In this document: piece by piece, positions 38,124 through 47,414 of the stretch
Position numbering within the stretch: position 1 is the stretch's first letter
Layout of the letters: every line of letters begins with the position of its first letter
Assembly: GCF_002272745.1 (NCBI RefSeq)
Contig: NZ_NPBD01000002.1
Location: 620,001 to 684,000 of the forward strand
From: Terribacillus saccharophilus
GTDB lineage: Bacteria > Bacillota > Bacilli > Bacillales > Amphibacillaceae
Direction of reading: 5' to 3'
DNA length: 64,000 nucleotides
Program-made: the position numbers and the translations under genes
The notes under the pieces: model-generated
What the model was told of the DNA's origin: nothing
The model's input: only the letters and a program-made list of their open reading frames with translations
Database searches by the model: none

Positions 38124-38159
38124 AAGAGCTTTGCACATGATGTGCAAAGCCCTTTTTTT
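38124..38159. terminator. Bidirectional terminator, yqhL / gcvPB
   Basis: GCTTTGCACA-TGA-TGTGCAAAGC (38128-38150) with A- and T-rich flanks serves both convergent genes. Confidence 0.9.
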
Positions 38160-39621
38160 ATTCTGGTATATAGCGAAGAATCGGTTTTCTGGCGGCAGTC
38201 GTTTCATCCATTCTGCTTACTACCGTCGTGTGCGGTGCTTCCTGCACGATTTCTGGATGACTTTCAGCATCCGATGCAATTTCCAGCATCGTATCAATGA
38301 AACTATCCAATGTTTCTTTTGCTTCTGTTTCGGTTGGCTCAATCATCAGTGCTTCCTCAACATTAAGCGGGAAGTAGATGGTCGGTGGATGGTACCCGAA
38401 ATCAAGCAATCGTTTCGCGATATCAAGCGTACGGACACCTAGCTTTTTCTGTCTGCGTCCGGAAAGAACAAATTCATGCTTACAGTGCTGTGTATACGGC
38501 AGATCAAATGCTTCACTCAAGCGACGCATCATGTAGTTTGCATTCAGGACAGCATATTCACTTACACGTTTCAGCCCTTCTGGTCCCATCGTCCGGATAT
38601 AAGTATAAGCACGAACGTTGATACCGAAGTTTCCATAATAAGGTTTCACGCGACCGATAGAGTCTGGACGATCTTCGTCAAGAATGATTTCTTCTCCTTG
38701 TCTGCGTACGACCGGCTTCGGCAAGAAGGCTGCGAGCTCTTCTGAAACGCCGACAGGACCAGATCCTGGGCCCCCGCCGCCATGCGGACCAGTGAACGTT
38801 TTATGCAAATTCAAGTGCACAACATCAAAGCCCATATCTCCAGGTCTTGTATAACCCATGATGGCATTCAGATTTGCACCATCATAATACAACTTACCGC
38901 CCGCTTCATGGACAATTCTGGCCATTTCCAAAATATCCTTTTCGAACAAACCGAGTGTATTCGGGTTTGTAAGCATCAGTGCTGCAGTATCTTCTCCAAC
39001 GACTCGACGCAAATCATCCAAATCTACTAGTCCTTCTTCATTGGATTTAACTGTTACAGATTCGAATCCAGCAACTGTTGCAGAAGCTGGGTTCGTACCA
39101 TGCGCTGAATCCGGCACGATAACCTTCGTACGCTGCGTCTCTCCATTTTTCTCATGCAAGGCACGGATCATCATCAGTCCCGTCCATTCCCCATGAGCTC
39201 CTGCTGCAGGCTGCAAGGAAACTTCGTGCATGCCGGTAATTTCCTTCAGCTGCTCCTGAAGATCGAACATAAGCTCCAGTGCACCCTGTGCCGTTTTCGT
39301 ATCCTGATATGGATGCACATGGCTGAATCCTTCCATTCGGATAACATCTTCATTGATTTTCGGATTATACTTCATCGTACAAGAGCCGAGCGGATAGAAT
39401 CCGGAATCGACGCCGTAATTTCTTCTTGATAGAGCTGTATAATGCCTGATGATTTGAAGCTCGCTCAGCTCCGGAAGTTCTGCTGGCTCACTGCGGATAT
39501 AATCTGACTCGAAAACTTCCGAAAGATCCATTTCCGGAACATCCAGCGGCGGCAAGCTGTATCCTGTTCTGCCTGGCTTCGTTTGTTCGAATAACAATGG
39601 GAAATCAGTATTGTTTTGCAT
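38158..39621 (-). CDS. gcvPB: Glycine dehydrogenase (decarboxylating) subunit 2
   Basis: This is the PLP-carrying beta subunit of the glycine cleavage P-protein. [20 protein letters not shown] contains the PLP-binding Lys and glycine loop near residue 260. The start is at ATG 39621 ([11 protein letters not shown]), behind AAAGGTGG; it overlaps the gcvPA stop region by 17 bases. The 487-residue size is as expected. It works with GcvPA to decarboxylate glycine onto the H-protein, which is not in this window. Confidence 0.95.
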   Translation of the reverse strand: MQNNTDFPLLFEQTKPGRTGYSLPPLDVPEMDLSEVFESDYIRSEPAELPELSELQIIRHYTALSRRNYGVDSGFYPLGSCTMKYNPKINEDVIRMEGFSHVHPYQDTKTAQGALELMFDLQEQLKEITGMHEVSLQPAAGAHGEWTGLMMIRALHEKNGETQRTKVIVPDSAHGTNPASATVAGFESVTVKSNEEGLVDLDDLRRVVGEDTAALMLTNPNTLGLFEKDILEMARIVHEAGGKLYYDGANLNAIMGYTRPGDMGFDVVHLNLHKTFTGPHGGGGPGSGPVGVSEELAAFLPKPVVRRQGEEIILDEDRPDSIGRVKPYYGNFGINVRAYTYIRTMGPEGLKRVSEYAVLNANYMMRRLSEAFDLPYTQHCKHEFVLSGRRQKKLGVRTLDIAKRLLDFGYHPPTIYFPLNVEEALMIEPTETEAKETLDSFIDTMLEIASDAESHPEIVQEAPHTTVVSRMDETTAARKPILRYIPE

Positions 39622-40963
39622 GGACTGCCGCCACCTTTCTTGCGAATGTATCAATCTGTTCCTTTGTGCGCTGCTCCGTCACAGCAACAAGTATGTGGTT
39701 CTTCAAACGATCATCCGTCCGTCCCAAGTGATACCCCCCGATAAACCCTTGTGTAACCAGATAATCATTCAGTGCATCTGCATCGTCTTCTACTTTGATT
39801 ACCAATTCATTGAAGAATGCGCCTTGGAAGATGACTTGCAGCCCGTGTGCTTCAAGCTGCTTTTTCATGTAGTGTGCTTTTTGTATATTCAAGTGAGCCA
39901 TCTCAGCTACACCTTTTTTTCCTAGTGCACTCATTGCCACCGAAGAAGCCAAAGCGTTCAATGCCTGATTGGAACAAATATTTGATGTCGCCTTATCTCG
40001 GCGGATATGCTGTTCTCGAGCTTGGAGTGTGAGAACAAAGCCACGCCTGCCTTCTTCATCCTTCGTTTGACCGACAAGTCTTCCCGGCAGCTTACGCATC
40101 AATTTTGCTGAGCTTGCGAAATAGCCGCAGTGTGGTCCGCCAAACTGTGCCGGGATACCGAATACTTGTGTATCTCCAACGACAATATCTGCTCCGAAGC
40201 TGCCTGGCGGTGTCAAGAATCCTAGAGCCAACGGATTGCTGGAGACAACCATCATCGCTTTCGGCTGTGCATCAATGATTTTACGAATATCGGCTAGCGG
40301 TTCAACCTGTCCGAAGAAGTTCGGATATTGCACGATAACACTTGCCGTATCCGCGTCTACTGCATCTTCCAGTGCTTGTAAGTCTGTCATGCCATCTTTA
40401 TGCGGCACTGTGACAATTTCCAAATGCTGTCCTCTTCCGTAAGAATCGATCACCTGACGAGATTCAGGATGAACGGCTTCTGATACAACAATTTTCTTCT
40501 TCCGCGTATGACCAGCACTTAATGTCGCTGCCTCTGCCAGTGCCGTTCCGCCATCATACATGGAACTATTTGCTACATCCATTCCTGTCAGCTCGGCAAT
40601 CATCGTTTGAAACTCAAAGATTGCCTGCAGCTCTCCTTGAGAAATTTCTGGTTGATACGGCGTGTAAGCTGTATAGAATTCAGATCTGGAGATTACATGA
40701 TCCACGATTGAAGGGATGTAATGATCGTATACACCCGCTCCAAGGAATGAAGCATGTGTCTTCATCGTCACATTCCGACTTGCCAAAGCTGCAAGTTCCG
40801 CTTTCAGTTCTCCTTCACTTTTCGGCTCTTTGATCTGAAGCGGTCCCTTTAATCGAACTTCCTCCGGAATATCAGAGAAAAGCTCCTCCGTATCTTTCAC
40901 GCCTATCGTTTGAAGCATTTCTTTTTTGTCTTGCTCAGTCATCGGTAAGTACCTGAAATCCAT
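39605..40963 (-). CDS. gcvPA: Glycine dehydrogenase (decarboxylating) subunit 1
   Basis: This is the 452-residue alpha subunit of the split P-protein found in Firmicutes. The N-terminal [15 protein letters not shown] and [19 protein letters not shown] are diagnostic. It lies 14 bases downstream of gcvT in the riboswitch-controlled gcvT-gcvPA-gcvPB operon. Confidence 0.96.
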   Translation of the reverse strand: MDFRYLPMTEQDKKEMLQTIGVKDTEELFSDIPEEVRLKGPLQIKEPKSEGELKAELAALASRNVTMKTHASFLGAGVYDHYIPSIVDHVISRSEFYTAYTPYQPEISQGELQAIFEFQTMIAELTGMDVANSSMYDGGTALAEAATLSAGHTRKKKIVVSEAVHPESRQVIDSYGRGQHLEIVTVPHKDGMTDLQALEDAVDADTASVIVQYPNFFGQVEPLADIRKIIDAQPKAMMVVSSNPLALGFLTPPGSFGADIVVGDTQVFGIPAQFGGPHCGYFASSAKLMRKLPGRLVGQTKDEEGRRGFVLTLQAREQHIRRDKATSNICSNQALNALASSVAMSALGKKGVAEMAHLNIQKAHYMKKQLEAHGLQVIFQGAFFNELVIKVEDDADALNDYLVTQGFIGGYHLGRTDDRLKNHILVAVTEQRTKEQIDTFARKVAAVHAKQY

Positions 40964-40977
40964 GCTGTATCCTCCTT

Positions 40978-42078
40978 CTATTTCCGTTTATAGAATGGTG
41001 TTGCAACAATCTTGGCCTGCAACTGTTTCTTTCGGATCTTCACGTTCACAATACTGCCTTCTTCGGCAGCATCCGCTTGTACGAGCGCAAGACCTATATA
41101 GCTATCCAGAGTCGGTGACTTCGTTCCTGTCGTTACCTCACCGATTTGTTCGCCGCCGCTGAAGATAGGATATCCATGGCGCGGTATACCTTTTTCCAGC
41201 ATTTCAATGCCGACAAGCTTTCTCTTTGTTCCGTTCTCTTTTTGCTTCTTTAAGGTTTCTTTACCGATGAAGTCGGCAAATTTGTTCGTCTTCACTGCAA
41301 ATCCAATACCTGCCTCGATCGGAGTAATATCCTTCGACAATTCATTTCCATACAGCGGGAGATTCGCTTCAAAGCGTAATGTGTCTCTTGCACCCAATCC
41401 AACAGGCTGAAGATTGAATTGCTTACCTTTTTCCAGCAACAGCTCCCAAACAGCTTGCCCGCTTGCGGCCGGTCCATAGATTTCAAAGCCATCTTCACCT
41501 GTGTAGCCTGTGCGTGAGATAAGGAAATCTCCTTCCACATCTTCCAGCTGCACTGGATAAGCGAATCGGAAAAATGAAATTTCCGACAATTTTTCATCTG
41601 TCAGCTGCTGCAGGATTTGCTCCGCATGAGGCCCTTGGAGCGCAACTTGCATATACGCCTCAGACTGATCCTCAATGCTGACACCATCTCGTTTTTGCGT
41701 TAGCAGCCACTCCAGATCCTTTGCTGTATTGCTAGCATTGACCACCAGCAGATAACGGTTCTCTTCCAGCATATAAACGATTAAATCGTCTACTGTTCCG
41801 CCATCTTCATAACACATCACACTGTACTGTGCTTTGTTCGGAACAAGCAGTTCAATGTCATTCGTCAGGACATACTGCAGGAAGTCTTTACTCGCTGGTC
41901 CTTCAACTAAAATCTCACCCATATGGGAAACATCGAACAAGCCAGCTGCTTGACGCACTGCATGATGCTCTTCCTGGATACTGCTAAAATGGACTGGCAG
42001 TTCCCATCCGCCGAAATCGATCGTCTTGCTGTTAGCCTGATAAGCAGGATAAAGCGGGGTTCTTCTCAACTCACTCAT
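40978..42078 (-). CDS. gcvT: Aminomethyltransferase (glycine cleavage T-protein)
   Basis: GcvT transfers the methylene of aminomethylated H-protein to tetrahydrofolate and releases ammonia. Visible are [17 protein letters not shown] near the N-terminus, [10 protein letters not shown], and [16 protein letters not shown]. About 366 residues, typical. The start at the second of two consecutive ATG codons (42078) is preferred by its distance to AGGAG; 42081 is possible. It is first in the operon behind the glycine riboswitch. Confidence 0.96.
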   Translation of the reverse strand: MSELRRTPLYPAYQANSKTIDFGGWELPVHFSSIQEEHHAVRQAAGLFDVSHMGEILVEGPASKDFLQYVLTNDIELLVPNKAQYSVMCYEDGGTVDDLIVYMLEENRYLLVVNASNTAKDLEWLLTQKRDGVSIEDQSEAYMQVALQGPHAEQILQQLTDEKLSEISFFRFAYPVQLEDVEGDFLISRTGYTGEDGFEIYGPAASGQAVWELLLEKGKQFNLQPVGLGARDTLRFEANLPLYGNELSKDITPIEAGIGFAVKTNKFADFIGKETLKKQKENGTKRKLVGIEMLEKGIPRHGYPIFSGGEQIGEVTTGTKSPTLDSYIGLALVQADAAEEGSIVNVKIRKKQLQAKIVATPFYKRK

Positions 42079-42108
42079 CATCTTGCTCCTCTCTTATGTA
42101 CCTCGCAA

Positions 42109-42151
42109 CAAAAAACAGAGCCACCTCGAAAAAGCTTTGAGGGGCTCTGTC
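42109..42151 (-). terminator. Expression-platform terminator of the glycine riboswitch
   Basis: Stem ACAGAGCC / GGCTCTGT with further CTC pairs and a loop is followed by TTTTTTG on the minus strand, about 30 bases before gcvT. Glycine-bound aptamers should prevent its formation. Confidence 0.85.
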
Positions 42152-42320
42152 CATTTACCAGAAAGTTTCTTATCGTCCTTGGACCATAGTTGCTTCTTGG
42201 GTGGCTTCAACTACGGAAGCACTCTCCAGAGTTGCGTCCTGTTGGAGTTCTTTTGCCTGAGAGATTCACTCAATATTTGCTCCTTCGGCGCCGCATATAG
42301 CGGTCTCTCCTCCAACATTC
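42152..42320 (-). ncRNA. gcvT riboswitch: Tandem glycine riboswitch
   Basis: Two consecutive aptamers lie before gcvT. Aptamer I (about 42241-42316) has P1 GTTGGAG/CTCCAAC, the conserved GGAGAGACCGC and GCGCCGAAGGAGCAA segments, and AATCTCTCAGGCAAAAGAAC. Aptamer II (about 42155-42240) has GGACGCAACTCTGGAGAGTG, a variable extended arm, and GAAACTTTCTGGTAAATGGACAG. This is the classical genetic-on glycine switch controlling the glycine cleavage operon. Confidence 0.95.
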
Positions 42321-42517
42321 ACTCGCGGTTTATGAAATTGGAAAACGCGGGCATACTAACAGACAATCAACCTATAAAAAAGCAAAATCCAAACATTTTG
42401 ATAAAAAATATTAATAATGTCTGGTTTCAGCCTCATTATAACATAACATTTTTAGAATGTGTCTATCTTTTTCGGCTTTTTAAATGAAACTCCGAAGAAT
42501 AAGGAGATGAAATTACT

Positions 42518-44173
42518 ATGCAGGTGCATATAAAAGATGATAAACCTTTCATCGACATGATGGATGATGTTTTGCAGCAAGAAGGAGAAACAGCCTCATG
42601 GGAGCATTTCCAAATGGCTTATACAGCAGCCAAAGAAACGAATATTGATACGTTTACCGGGTTGGTTGCACCCGGGTATTTGCCTCATATGACCTTCCAT
42701 CCCCATCAGCTGGAAGCAAGCCGGCGAGTGGTGGAAGAAATGAACGGACGTGCCATTTTGGCAGATGAAGTTGGTCTTGGAAAGACAATTGAAGCAGGTC
42801 TCGTATTGAAAGAATTGATGATTCGGGGATTGGTGAAAAAAGTACTCCTGCTCGTGCCGGCGTCTCTAGTTAACCAATGGGTAAACGAATTGAACTCTAA
42901 ATTCCATATACCTGCCGCCTCCCAGCGAAAACAATACGTGTGGGAGCATTACGATGTAATCGTCTCCTCCATCGACCTAGCAAAACGCTCCCCTCACAGG
43001 GAAATCATCCTGGAGCAGGACTATGATTTCGTGCTAATTGATGAGGCTCATAAACTGAAAAACAGCCAGACAAAAAATTATGCTTTTATCCAATCGCTTA
43101 AGAAGAAATATTGTCTGCTGCTGACCGCTACACCTGTCCAAAACAAACTGAGTGATATTTATAATCTCGTATCCTTGCTTAAGCCTGGCTACCTTGGAAG
43201 CTATAAGCAATTCAAAGATACATATGGAGATGACCGAAGAGATGCAGAAGAGCATCATTACTTAAAGGAACTAATCCGCAAAGTGATGGTACGTAACCGG
43301 CGGGAAGAAACAGGACTGCAATGGACCAAGCGAAAAGTGGAAACTATTTGGATTGATTTTACCGAACAAGAGCGGCAAGTGTATGAGAATATGCAAGATT
43401 CCACCAGTGCCGCAGCGACTTTTGCAAAAATAACCCTACTCCGCGAGCTATGCAGCTCCAGGGAAGCAGCATACTTATCTATGAAAAAAATGGTAGAGGA
43501 GAATCCGGAAACAGGTAATGCTTATTTGCCTGTGATGAAAGAAATCGAAAAGCTGCCACAGCATAGCAAGGCACTGAAAGTGGTAGAACTGATCAAAGCT
43601 GCCCCACCAGGTGAAAAGTTCATCATTTTCACAGAATATCGAGCAACACAATTTTACTTGCAATGGACACTGAAGCAGCATGATATATCGTCAGTTCCTT
43701 TCCGAGGCGGCTTTAAGGCTGGTAAAAAGGATTGGATGCGCGAGCTCTTCGAAAAACACGCACAAGTTCTGATTGCGACCGAAGCTGGCGGCGAAGGTAT
43801 TAACCTCCAATTTTGCAGCAATATGATTAACTATGATTTGCCATGGAATCCAATGAGGCTGGAGCAGCGCATCGGCCGGATTCATCGTTTTGGTCAGAAA
43901 AAGGATGTACAAATCTATAATTTTGCCGTACGCAACACACTCGAAGCGCACATATTGGAATTGCTTTATAAGAAAATCAACCTATTCGAGCGGGTAATCG
44001 GAAATCTCGATCATATCCTTGCCGAACTGCAAGTTTCTGATGTAGAAAAAGAGATCAAACGAATTTTTGCCGACTCCCGTTCCGAAGGAGAAATTAAAGT
44101 AAAACTTGATAATCTGACTGCGGTTATAACCGAGACAGGTGAACAGCTGGAAAGGGATAAATTACATGGATAG
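42518..44173 (+). CDS. yqhH: SNF2-family DEAD/DEAH helicase YqhH
   Basis: This 551-residue SNF2-type ATPase has motif I DEVGLGKTIEAGLVLKEL (~residue 87), motif II LIDEAHKLKN, motif III LTATPVQNK, and C-terminal motifs ATEAGGEGINLQF and QRIGRIHRFGQKKDV. It should be a double-stranded DNA translocase; related RapA-type proteins act on RNA polymerase. It is divergent from gcvT and translationally coupled to yqhG. The biological role in Bacillaceae is not established. Confidence 0.9.
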   Translation: MQVHIKDDKPFIDMMDDVLQQEGETASWEHFQMAYTAAKETNIDTFTGLVAPGYLPHMTFHPHQLEASRRVVEEMNGRAILADEVGLGKTIEAGLVLKELMIRGLVKKVLLLVPASLVNQWVNELNSKFHIPAASQRKQYVWEHYDVIVSSIDLAKRSPHREIILEQDYDFVLIDEAHKLKNSQTKNYAFIQSLKKKYCLLLTATPVQNKLSDIYNLVSLLKPGYLGSYKQFKDTYGDDRRDAEEHHYLKELIRKVMVRNRREETGLQWTKRKVETIWIDFTEQERQVYENMQDSTSAAATFAKITLLRELCSSREAAYLSMKKMVEENPETGNAYLPVMKEIEKLPQHSKALKVVELIKAAPPGEKFIIFTEYRATQFYLQWTLKQHDISSVPFRGGFKAGKKDWMRELFEKHAQVLIATEAGGEGINLQFCSNMINYDLPWNPMRLEQRIGRIHRFGQKKDVQIYNFAVRNTLEAHILELLYKKINLFERVIGNLDHILAELQVSDVEKEIKRIFADSRSEGEIKVKLDNLTAVITETGEQLERDKLHG

Positions 44174-45005
44174 ACACACACTCCATCAGTTTCTGAAGAA
44201 ATTCTTCCTTACAAATGGCTGTCAGCTAATAGAGGAAAAAGAAGGGCTACTCCATTTCCTGCTGACTCCAGAACTGGATGAAGAATTGATGAATCGCCCG
44301 TTTTATTGGCGATATAAGAAAAGACTTGGTCAAGAAGGCGATCCTATGGAGCTAACCCTCTTAACTGACCCAAACGAGACAGCCGAAAAAGCAGAACATA
44401 TTCATTTCGGCAGCCCTCGTCTGCATAAGATTTTCCGTCTCATTCGCGAATCCGCCCAAGTTGCTCGTCTTTATGAAAAGGTGGATACAGCTTCCCGGAC
44501 ACCTTTGTATCCATGGCTCATCCGCAATATGAGCGTACATTTCTCCGGTAAACGCAAGCGTACGGAAACACATTCTGTTGGATTACAGCTATTGAATGGA
44601 CAGCTCGCAACTGATTGGATGGAGAACTTCTCTCAGGTGCAATTCAAACAGCAAATTAGTGATCAATGTTATTGCCTCTCCCCTATCATCCGATATCAGA
44701 GCGGCTACCAGAGAATAAGCAGTTATATGCATACCTATCTGGATACTATCGATGACAGCTGGGTGAAGGAGACAAAAGATACACTCAAACAAGAAGAAGA
44801 TTTACTGGCGCATTTTTTCAACCAAAGCAATCAGGAAGAACTCGAACCGGAAATCCTCGAAGAAAGAGCTGCATTGTATAAAAACGAGCTCGATGCAGTG
44901 CATAAAAGACTAGTCCCATCCATTAAAATGGAGACAATCAATGCCGGCATATTCTATCTCTCTGAAGAGACTGCACGGAAACTGCTCCATAAAAAAGAGG
45001 CCTGA
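44166..45005 (+). CDS. yqhG: YqhG family protein
   Basis: This 279-residue protein of the YqhG family has unknown function. It is mainly polar, with conserved LHQFLKKFFLTNGCQ at the N-terminus, RPFYWRYKKRLGQEGD and ITLL-type strands following, and a helical C-terminus. ATG 44166 is chosen (MDRHTLHQF) with AAAGGG upstream, overlapping yqhH by 8 bases. Constant pairing with the SNF2 ATPase suggests a partner subunit. Confidence 0.85.
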   Translation: MDRHTLHQFLKKFFLTNGCQLIEEKEGLLHFLLTPELDEELMNRPFYWRYKKRLGQEGDPMELTLLTDPNETAEKAEHIHFGSPRLHKIFRLIRESAQVARLYEKVDTASRTPLYPWLIRNMSVHFSGKRKRTETHSVGLQLLNGQLATDWMENFSQVQFKQQISDQCYCLSPIIRYQSGYQRISSYMHTYLDTIDDSWVKETKDTLKQEEDLLAHFFNQSNQEELEPEILEERAALYKNELDAVHKRLVPSIKMETINAGIFYLSEETARKLLHKKEA

Positions 45006-45022
45006 ATTATGTTCAGGCCTCT
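44992..45022. terminator. Bidirectional terminator, yqhG / yqzE
   Basis: The stem pairs GAGGCCTGAA with TTCAGGCCTC, overlaps the yqhG stop, and has AAAAA before and TTACTTTTT after. It also follows the convergent yqzE. Confidence 0.85.
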
Positions 45023-45192
45023 TACTTTTTACGACTACGGAAGAACAGCTTGAAAGCAAATGGCAAAACACCAAACCACTTTCCGTGCAGCTGGTGTTTT
45101 TCTTTTTCCTTCTCTTTCTTCTCTTGCTTCGGTGCATCCATCTTTTTCACCAGCTCCTGGGTTACGAATCGGAAATAATCATTCGAAGACAT
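45022..45192 (-). CDS. yqzE: YqzE family protein (56 aa)
   Basis: The frame reads MSSNDYFRFVTQELVKKMDA, then a Lys/Glu stretch, then GKWFGVLPFAFKLFFRSRKK. This is the YqzE family, small basic proteins of spore-formers with unknown function. In B. subtilis yqzE lies beside the comG operon, but no comG gene is present here. AGGGGGCTATAACTC precedes the ATG. It is convergent with yqhG across a shared terminator. Confidence 0.88.
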   Translation of the reverse strand: MSSNDYFRFVTQELVKKMDAPKQEKKEKEKEKHQLHGKWFGVLPFAFKLFFRSRKK

Positions 45193-45466
45193 GAGTTATA
45201 GCCCCCTGTTACTTTTACTTGTAGCGTAGCCAATTTCATTTCTTTCCATACAAATCATATTGAAATTAGGTTAAATTAATTAAAAATGAACCCGCTCCAA
45301 TAAATGCTAAAGAATTATAACGACTCAAGATGAGTAGTAATATTACTTAAAATTTTAAAATATGACATAAACTATATATCTTCTAAAAATTTTGTTAAAT
45401 GATTTTAAATTTAAAATAAGCTCTAAACGATTATTCCTATACAAAAAAATTGTTTCACTAAAAATA
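45193..45466. other. AT-rich gap without a gene
   Basis: No frame with a ribosome site, repeat or RNA structure was recognised here. It marks the border between the conserved core (yqzE) and the accessory region. The promoter of the secreted protein follows at 45467-45495. Confidence 0.5.
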
Positions 45467-45495
45467 TTGATATGTTTTCCATAAATATGTTATAT
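45467..45495 (+). promoter_or_regulatory. Sigma-A promoter of the 146-aa secreted protein
   Basis: TTGATA (45467-45472), a 17-base spacer and TTATAT (45490-45495) lie about 24 bases before the ATG, with AAAGGAGG as ribosome site. Confidence 0.65.
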
Positions 45496-45518
45496 TAATG
45501 GAAAAGGAGGATTAATTT

Positions 45519-45959
45519 ATGAAAAAATTTAAAAGTACATTAGCTGTTCTGATTACAGTTCTTGCTGTATCATTTTTTATCTCACCAGCTAATTCTGAAG
45601 CTGCTACATCATCTTGGCAAAGCGTATCGTCAGCAGGCTCTGGTTGTAAAGTAAGAATATGGAATGATGCTTCTACATATACTAAACGTGCAACTACAGT
45701 TGATTTCACGATTGAACAAAATGGAAAATGTGGAAAATTGGATTACACTGCAGGGGTTAAACCAAGGCAACTAACCTCATATTCTGTTCCTTACGTAAGT
45801 GGATACTTTAGCAATAAGACACCAGTGAAGAAATTAACACTAAATGTCGGCATTTGGAAAAAACAAGATCGAAATGCATATGTAGGTGCTAATCTGTCTA
45901 AAAACGGTAAAGATGTAGGTTACGTTGAATCCAACACATTTACAATAAAAAAACAGTAA
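45519..45959 (+). CDS. Secreted protein of unknown family (146 aa)
   Basis: A clear Sec signal peptide (KKFKSTLAVLITVLAVSFFI, cleavage near SEAA at ~29) leads a ~117-residue mature domain rich in Ser, Thr, Lys and Tyr with two cysteines (SAGSGCKVRIW and QNGKCGKLD), which could form one disulfide. The alternating pattern suggests a beta-sandwich. I do not recognise the family. A strong ribosome site and its own promoter and terminator indicate a real, well expressed exported protein. Confidence 0.75.
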   Translation: MKKFKSTLAVLITVLAVSFFISPANSEAATSSWQSVSSAGSGCKVRIWNDASTYTKRATTVDFTIEQNGKCGKLDYTAGVKPRQLTSYSVPYVSGYFSNKTPVKKLTLNVGIWKKQDRNAYVGANLSKNGKDVGYVESNTFTIKKQ

Positions 45960-45980
45960 CCAAAATTTCTTTGTTAAAGA

Positions 45981-46010
45981 AAAAAGCTGCTCCGTTAAGG
46001 GGCAGCTTTT
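45981..46010. terminator. Bidirectional terminator
   Basis: AAAAAGCTGCTCC-GTTAA-GGGGCAGCTTTTT, with A and T tails, ends the secreted-protein transcript and also the small minus-strand frame whose stop it contains. Confidence 0.88.
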
Positions 46011-46189
46011 TCATATACTCCGTTGCGAATATCTTTTAGATGAAAAAGTATGAAAGATTTAAATTGTGGAAGTTTCACATGTGGTAGTTCGCTAAGATAG
46101 TAATTAAACTGTAGTTCATTCTTTAAGTCATATATCTTTAAGAGAAAGTCATTGTATTCTTTCTGTGTCTCGATCAATTTATACCTCAC
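45995..46189 (-). CDS. Small hypothetical protein (64 aa)
   Basis: The frame starts at GTG 46189 (GGGGGTGA upstream), or at TTG six codons... in the same frame after GAGGTATAAA. The product, with YKLIETQKEYNDFLLKIYDL and a Phe/Leu/His-rich middle, looks helical. Its last codons lie inside the terminator hairpin, which is unusual. No family was recognised. It may be a real small gene or the end of a decayed one. Confidence 0.45.
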   Translation of the reverse strand: MRYKLIETQKEYNDFLLKIYDLKNELQFNYYLSELPHVKLPQFKSFILFHLKDIRNGVYEKAAP

Positions 46190-46421
46190 AGTTCACCCCC
46201 AATTACATAATTTAATAGTGTTACTTAATTCTTTTAGGTTTAAGTCTTGGTGGAACAGCATTAATTATACTTTATCTATTCTATATTTTTTAGTTAAAAT
46301 ATTGTTAAGAAGAATATATCAATATTACAAAATATTTTAATAGCATAGGTCTATTTTAAAATATAATTTCTATTTCCAATTCAATACTCCCGATAATATA
46401 TCTTATGTAAACTAGAAAAAC

Positions 46422-46444
46422 CAATGACGAAATTAGCGTCATTG
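46422..46444 (-). terminator. Terminator after the zinc-finger-like protein gene
   Basis: The stem CAATGAC / GTCATTG with a 9-base loop is followed by GGTTTTTC on the minus strand and overlaps the stop codon. Confidence 0.75.
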
Positions 46445-47329
46445 ATCTTCTTCTTTAAATACATGCAATTGTCCAATAGTATGTAGATTACCCACGATGT
46501 TAAGGTACGCTTTATCTCCTACTTCACCTTTGGATGTTTTAAAAATCGTAGATATTGCGACATGATCTCCTTCTTTTACATTGAATTTGTCTTTTAAACT
46601 CTCTTTAAAGTAGACTGTGACAGTTGGTACTAGATTTTTTCCATCCTCTTTAATCCACTTGCCATGAACAAGTTTTATAGCATAATCATATCTTGATGGT
46701 CCAATACTATGAACCGTCCCTTCAATACATATAGGAACCTTATTTTGAGATAGATAATTAAAAGCTTCTGAATAGCGATTCCTGTCGTAATAAAAATTGT
46801 TCCAACTTATTTTTTTATCTTTATATTTGATTTTTACTATAGAAGTTAAATCTTCATGATCATCTGCTAATTCATTTCTTAATTCTATAATCTTATTCAT
46901 AGTACTTAAATATGAATCTAATCTTCCAGTGCTAACATAGTTTTGTTTAACAGGGCGTTCTGTTGGTGAAAATTTGATATCAGTTGGATTATTTTTAATC
47001 AGATTAATTTCGTTGTGCATCATATTAAGCCTAAATTCAAATTGGTTATTTTCAAGGCTTTTAAAGACATTATTATCTGATTCTCTAGCTAGGATGTCCA
47101 TTTGGTATTTAGCATTATATCGACATTCTTCATGTTCTTTACCTTTATCTTTCTTAAAGGTAGCTCGTACAAATACTTTCTCTTTCCCCGCGCTTCGTTC
47201 GTGACTCCTATTGAACGTAACTTTAATTGGACAATAAAGGCATTTTAAGTGTTCTCTAAGGTGAGGGTTGTTGTCGACTTCTTCAGCGGTCACTCTACCC
47301 GGTTTAACTTTTGAATATGCTAATCTCAA
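46439..47329 (-). CDS. Hypothetical protein with CoiA-like N-terminal Cys/His cluster
   Basis: This 296-residue protein starts at TTG 47329 (GGAG 8 bases upstream). The N-terminus has KCLYCPIKVTFNRSHER and, about 30 residues later, HEECRYN. That spacing of C-x2-C then H and C resembles the zinc ribbon at the start of CoiA-type competence proteins. The middle is helical and charged, and the last ~110 residues (VPICIEGTVHSIG ... KLVHGKWIKEDG ... VKEGDHVAIS) look like an OB-fold. A nucleic-acid role is plausible but unproven. Confidence 0.6.
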   Translation of the reverse strand: MRLAYSKVKPGRVTAEEVDNNPHLREHLKCLYCPIKVTFNRSHERSAGKEKVFVRATFKKDKGKEHEECRYNAKYQMDILARESDNNVFKSLENNQFEFRLNMMHNEINLIKNNPTDIKFSPTERPVKQNYVSTGRLDSYLSTMNKIIELRNELADDHEDLTSIVKIKYKDKKISWNNFYYDRNRYSEAFNYLSQNKVPICIEGTVHSIGPSRYDYAIKLVHGKWIKEDGKNLVPTVTVYFKESLKDKFNVKEGDHVAISTIFKTSKGEVGDKAYLNIVGNLHTIGQLHVFKEEDQ

Positions 47330-47414
47330 ATTACCATCTCCTGAATCAATTATTTAATTCCCCTATATATTTATTGTAATGGAAAATTAAAACATATGCA
47401 GAGACTTTTCATTT

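Noticed and set aside
42413-42470. Promoter of gcvT upstream of the riboswitch
   Set aside because: Several weak -10-like boxes exist, but none with a convincing -35; not reported as a feature.
46190-46430. Possible small genes in the AT-rich gap
   Set aside because: Only a Leu/Tyr-rich plus-strand frame without ribosome site, reading across the start of the 64-aa gene.
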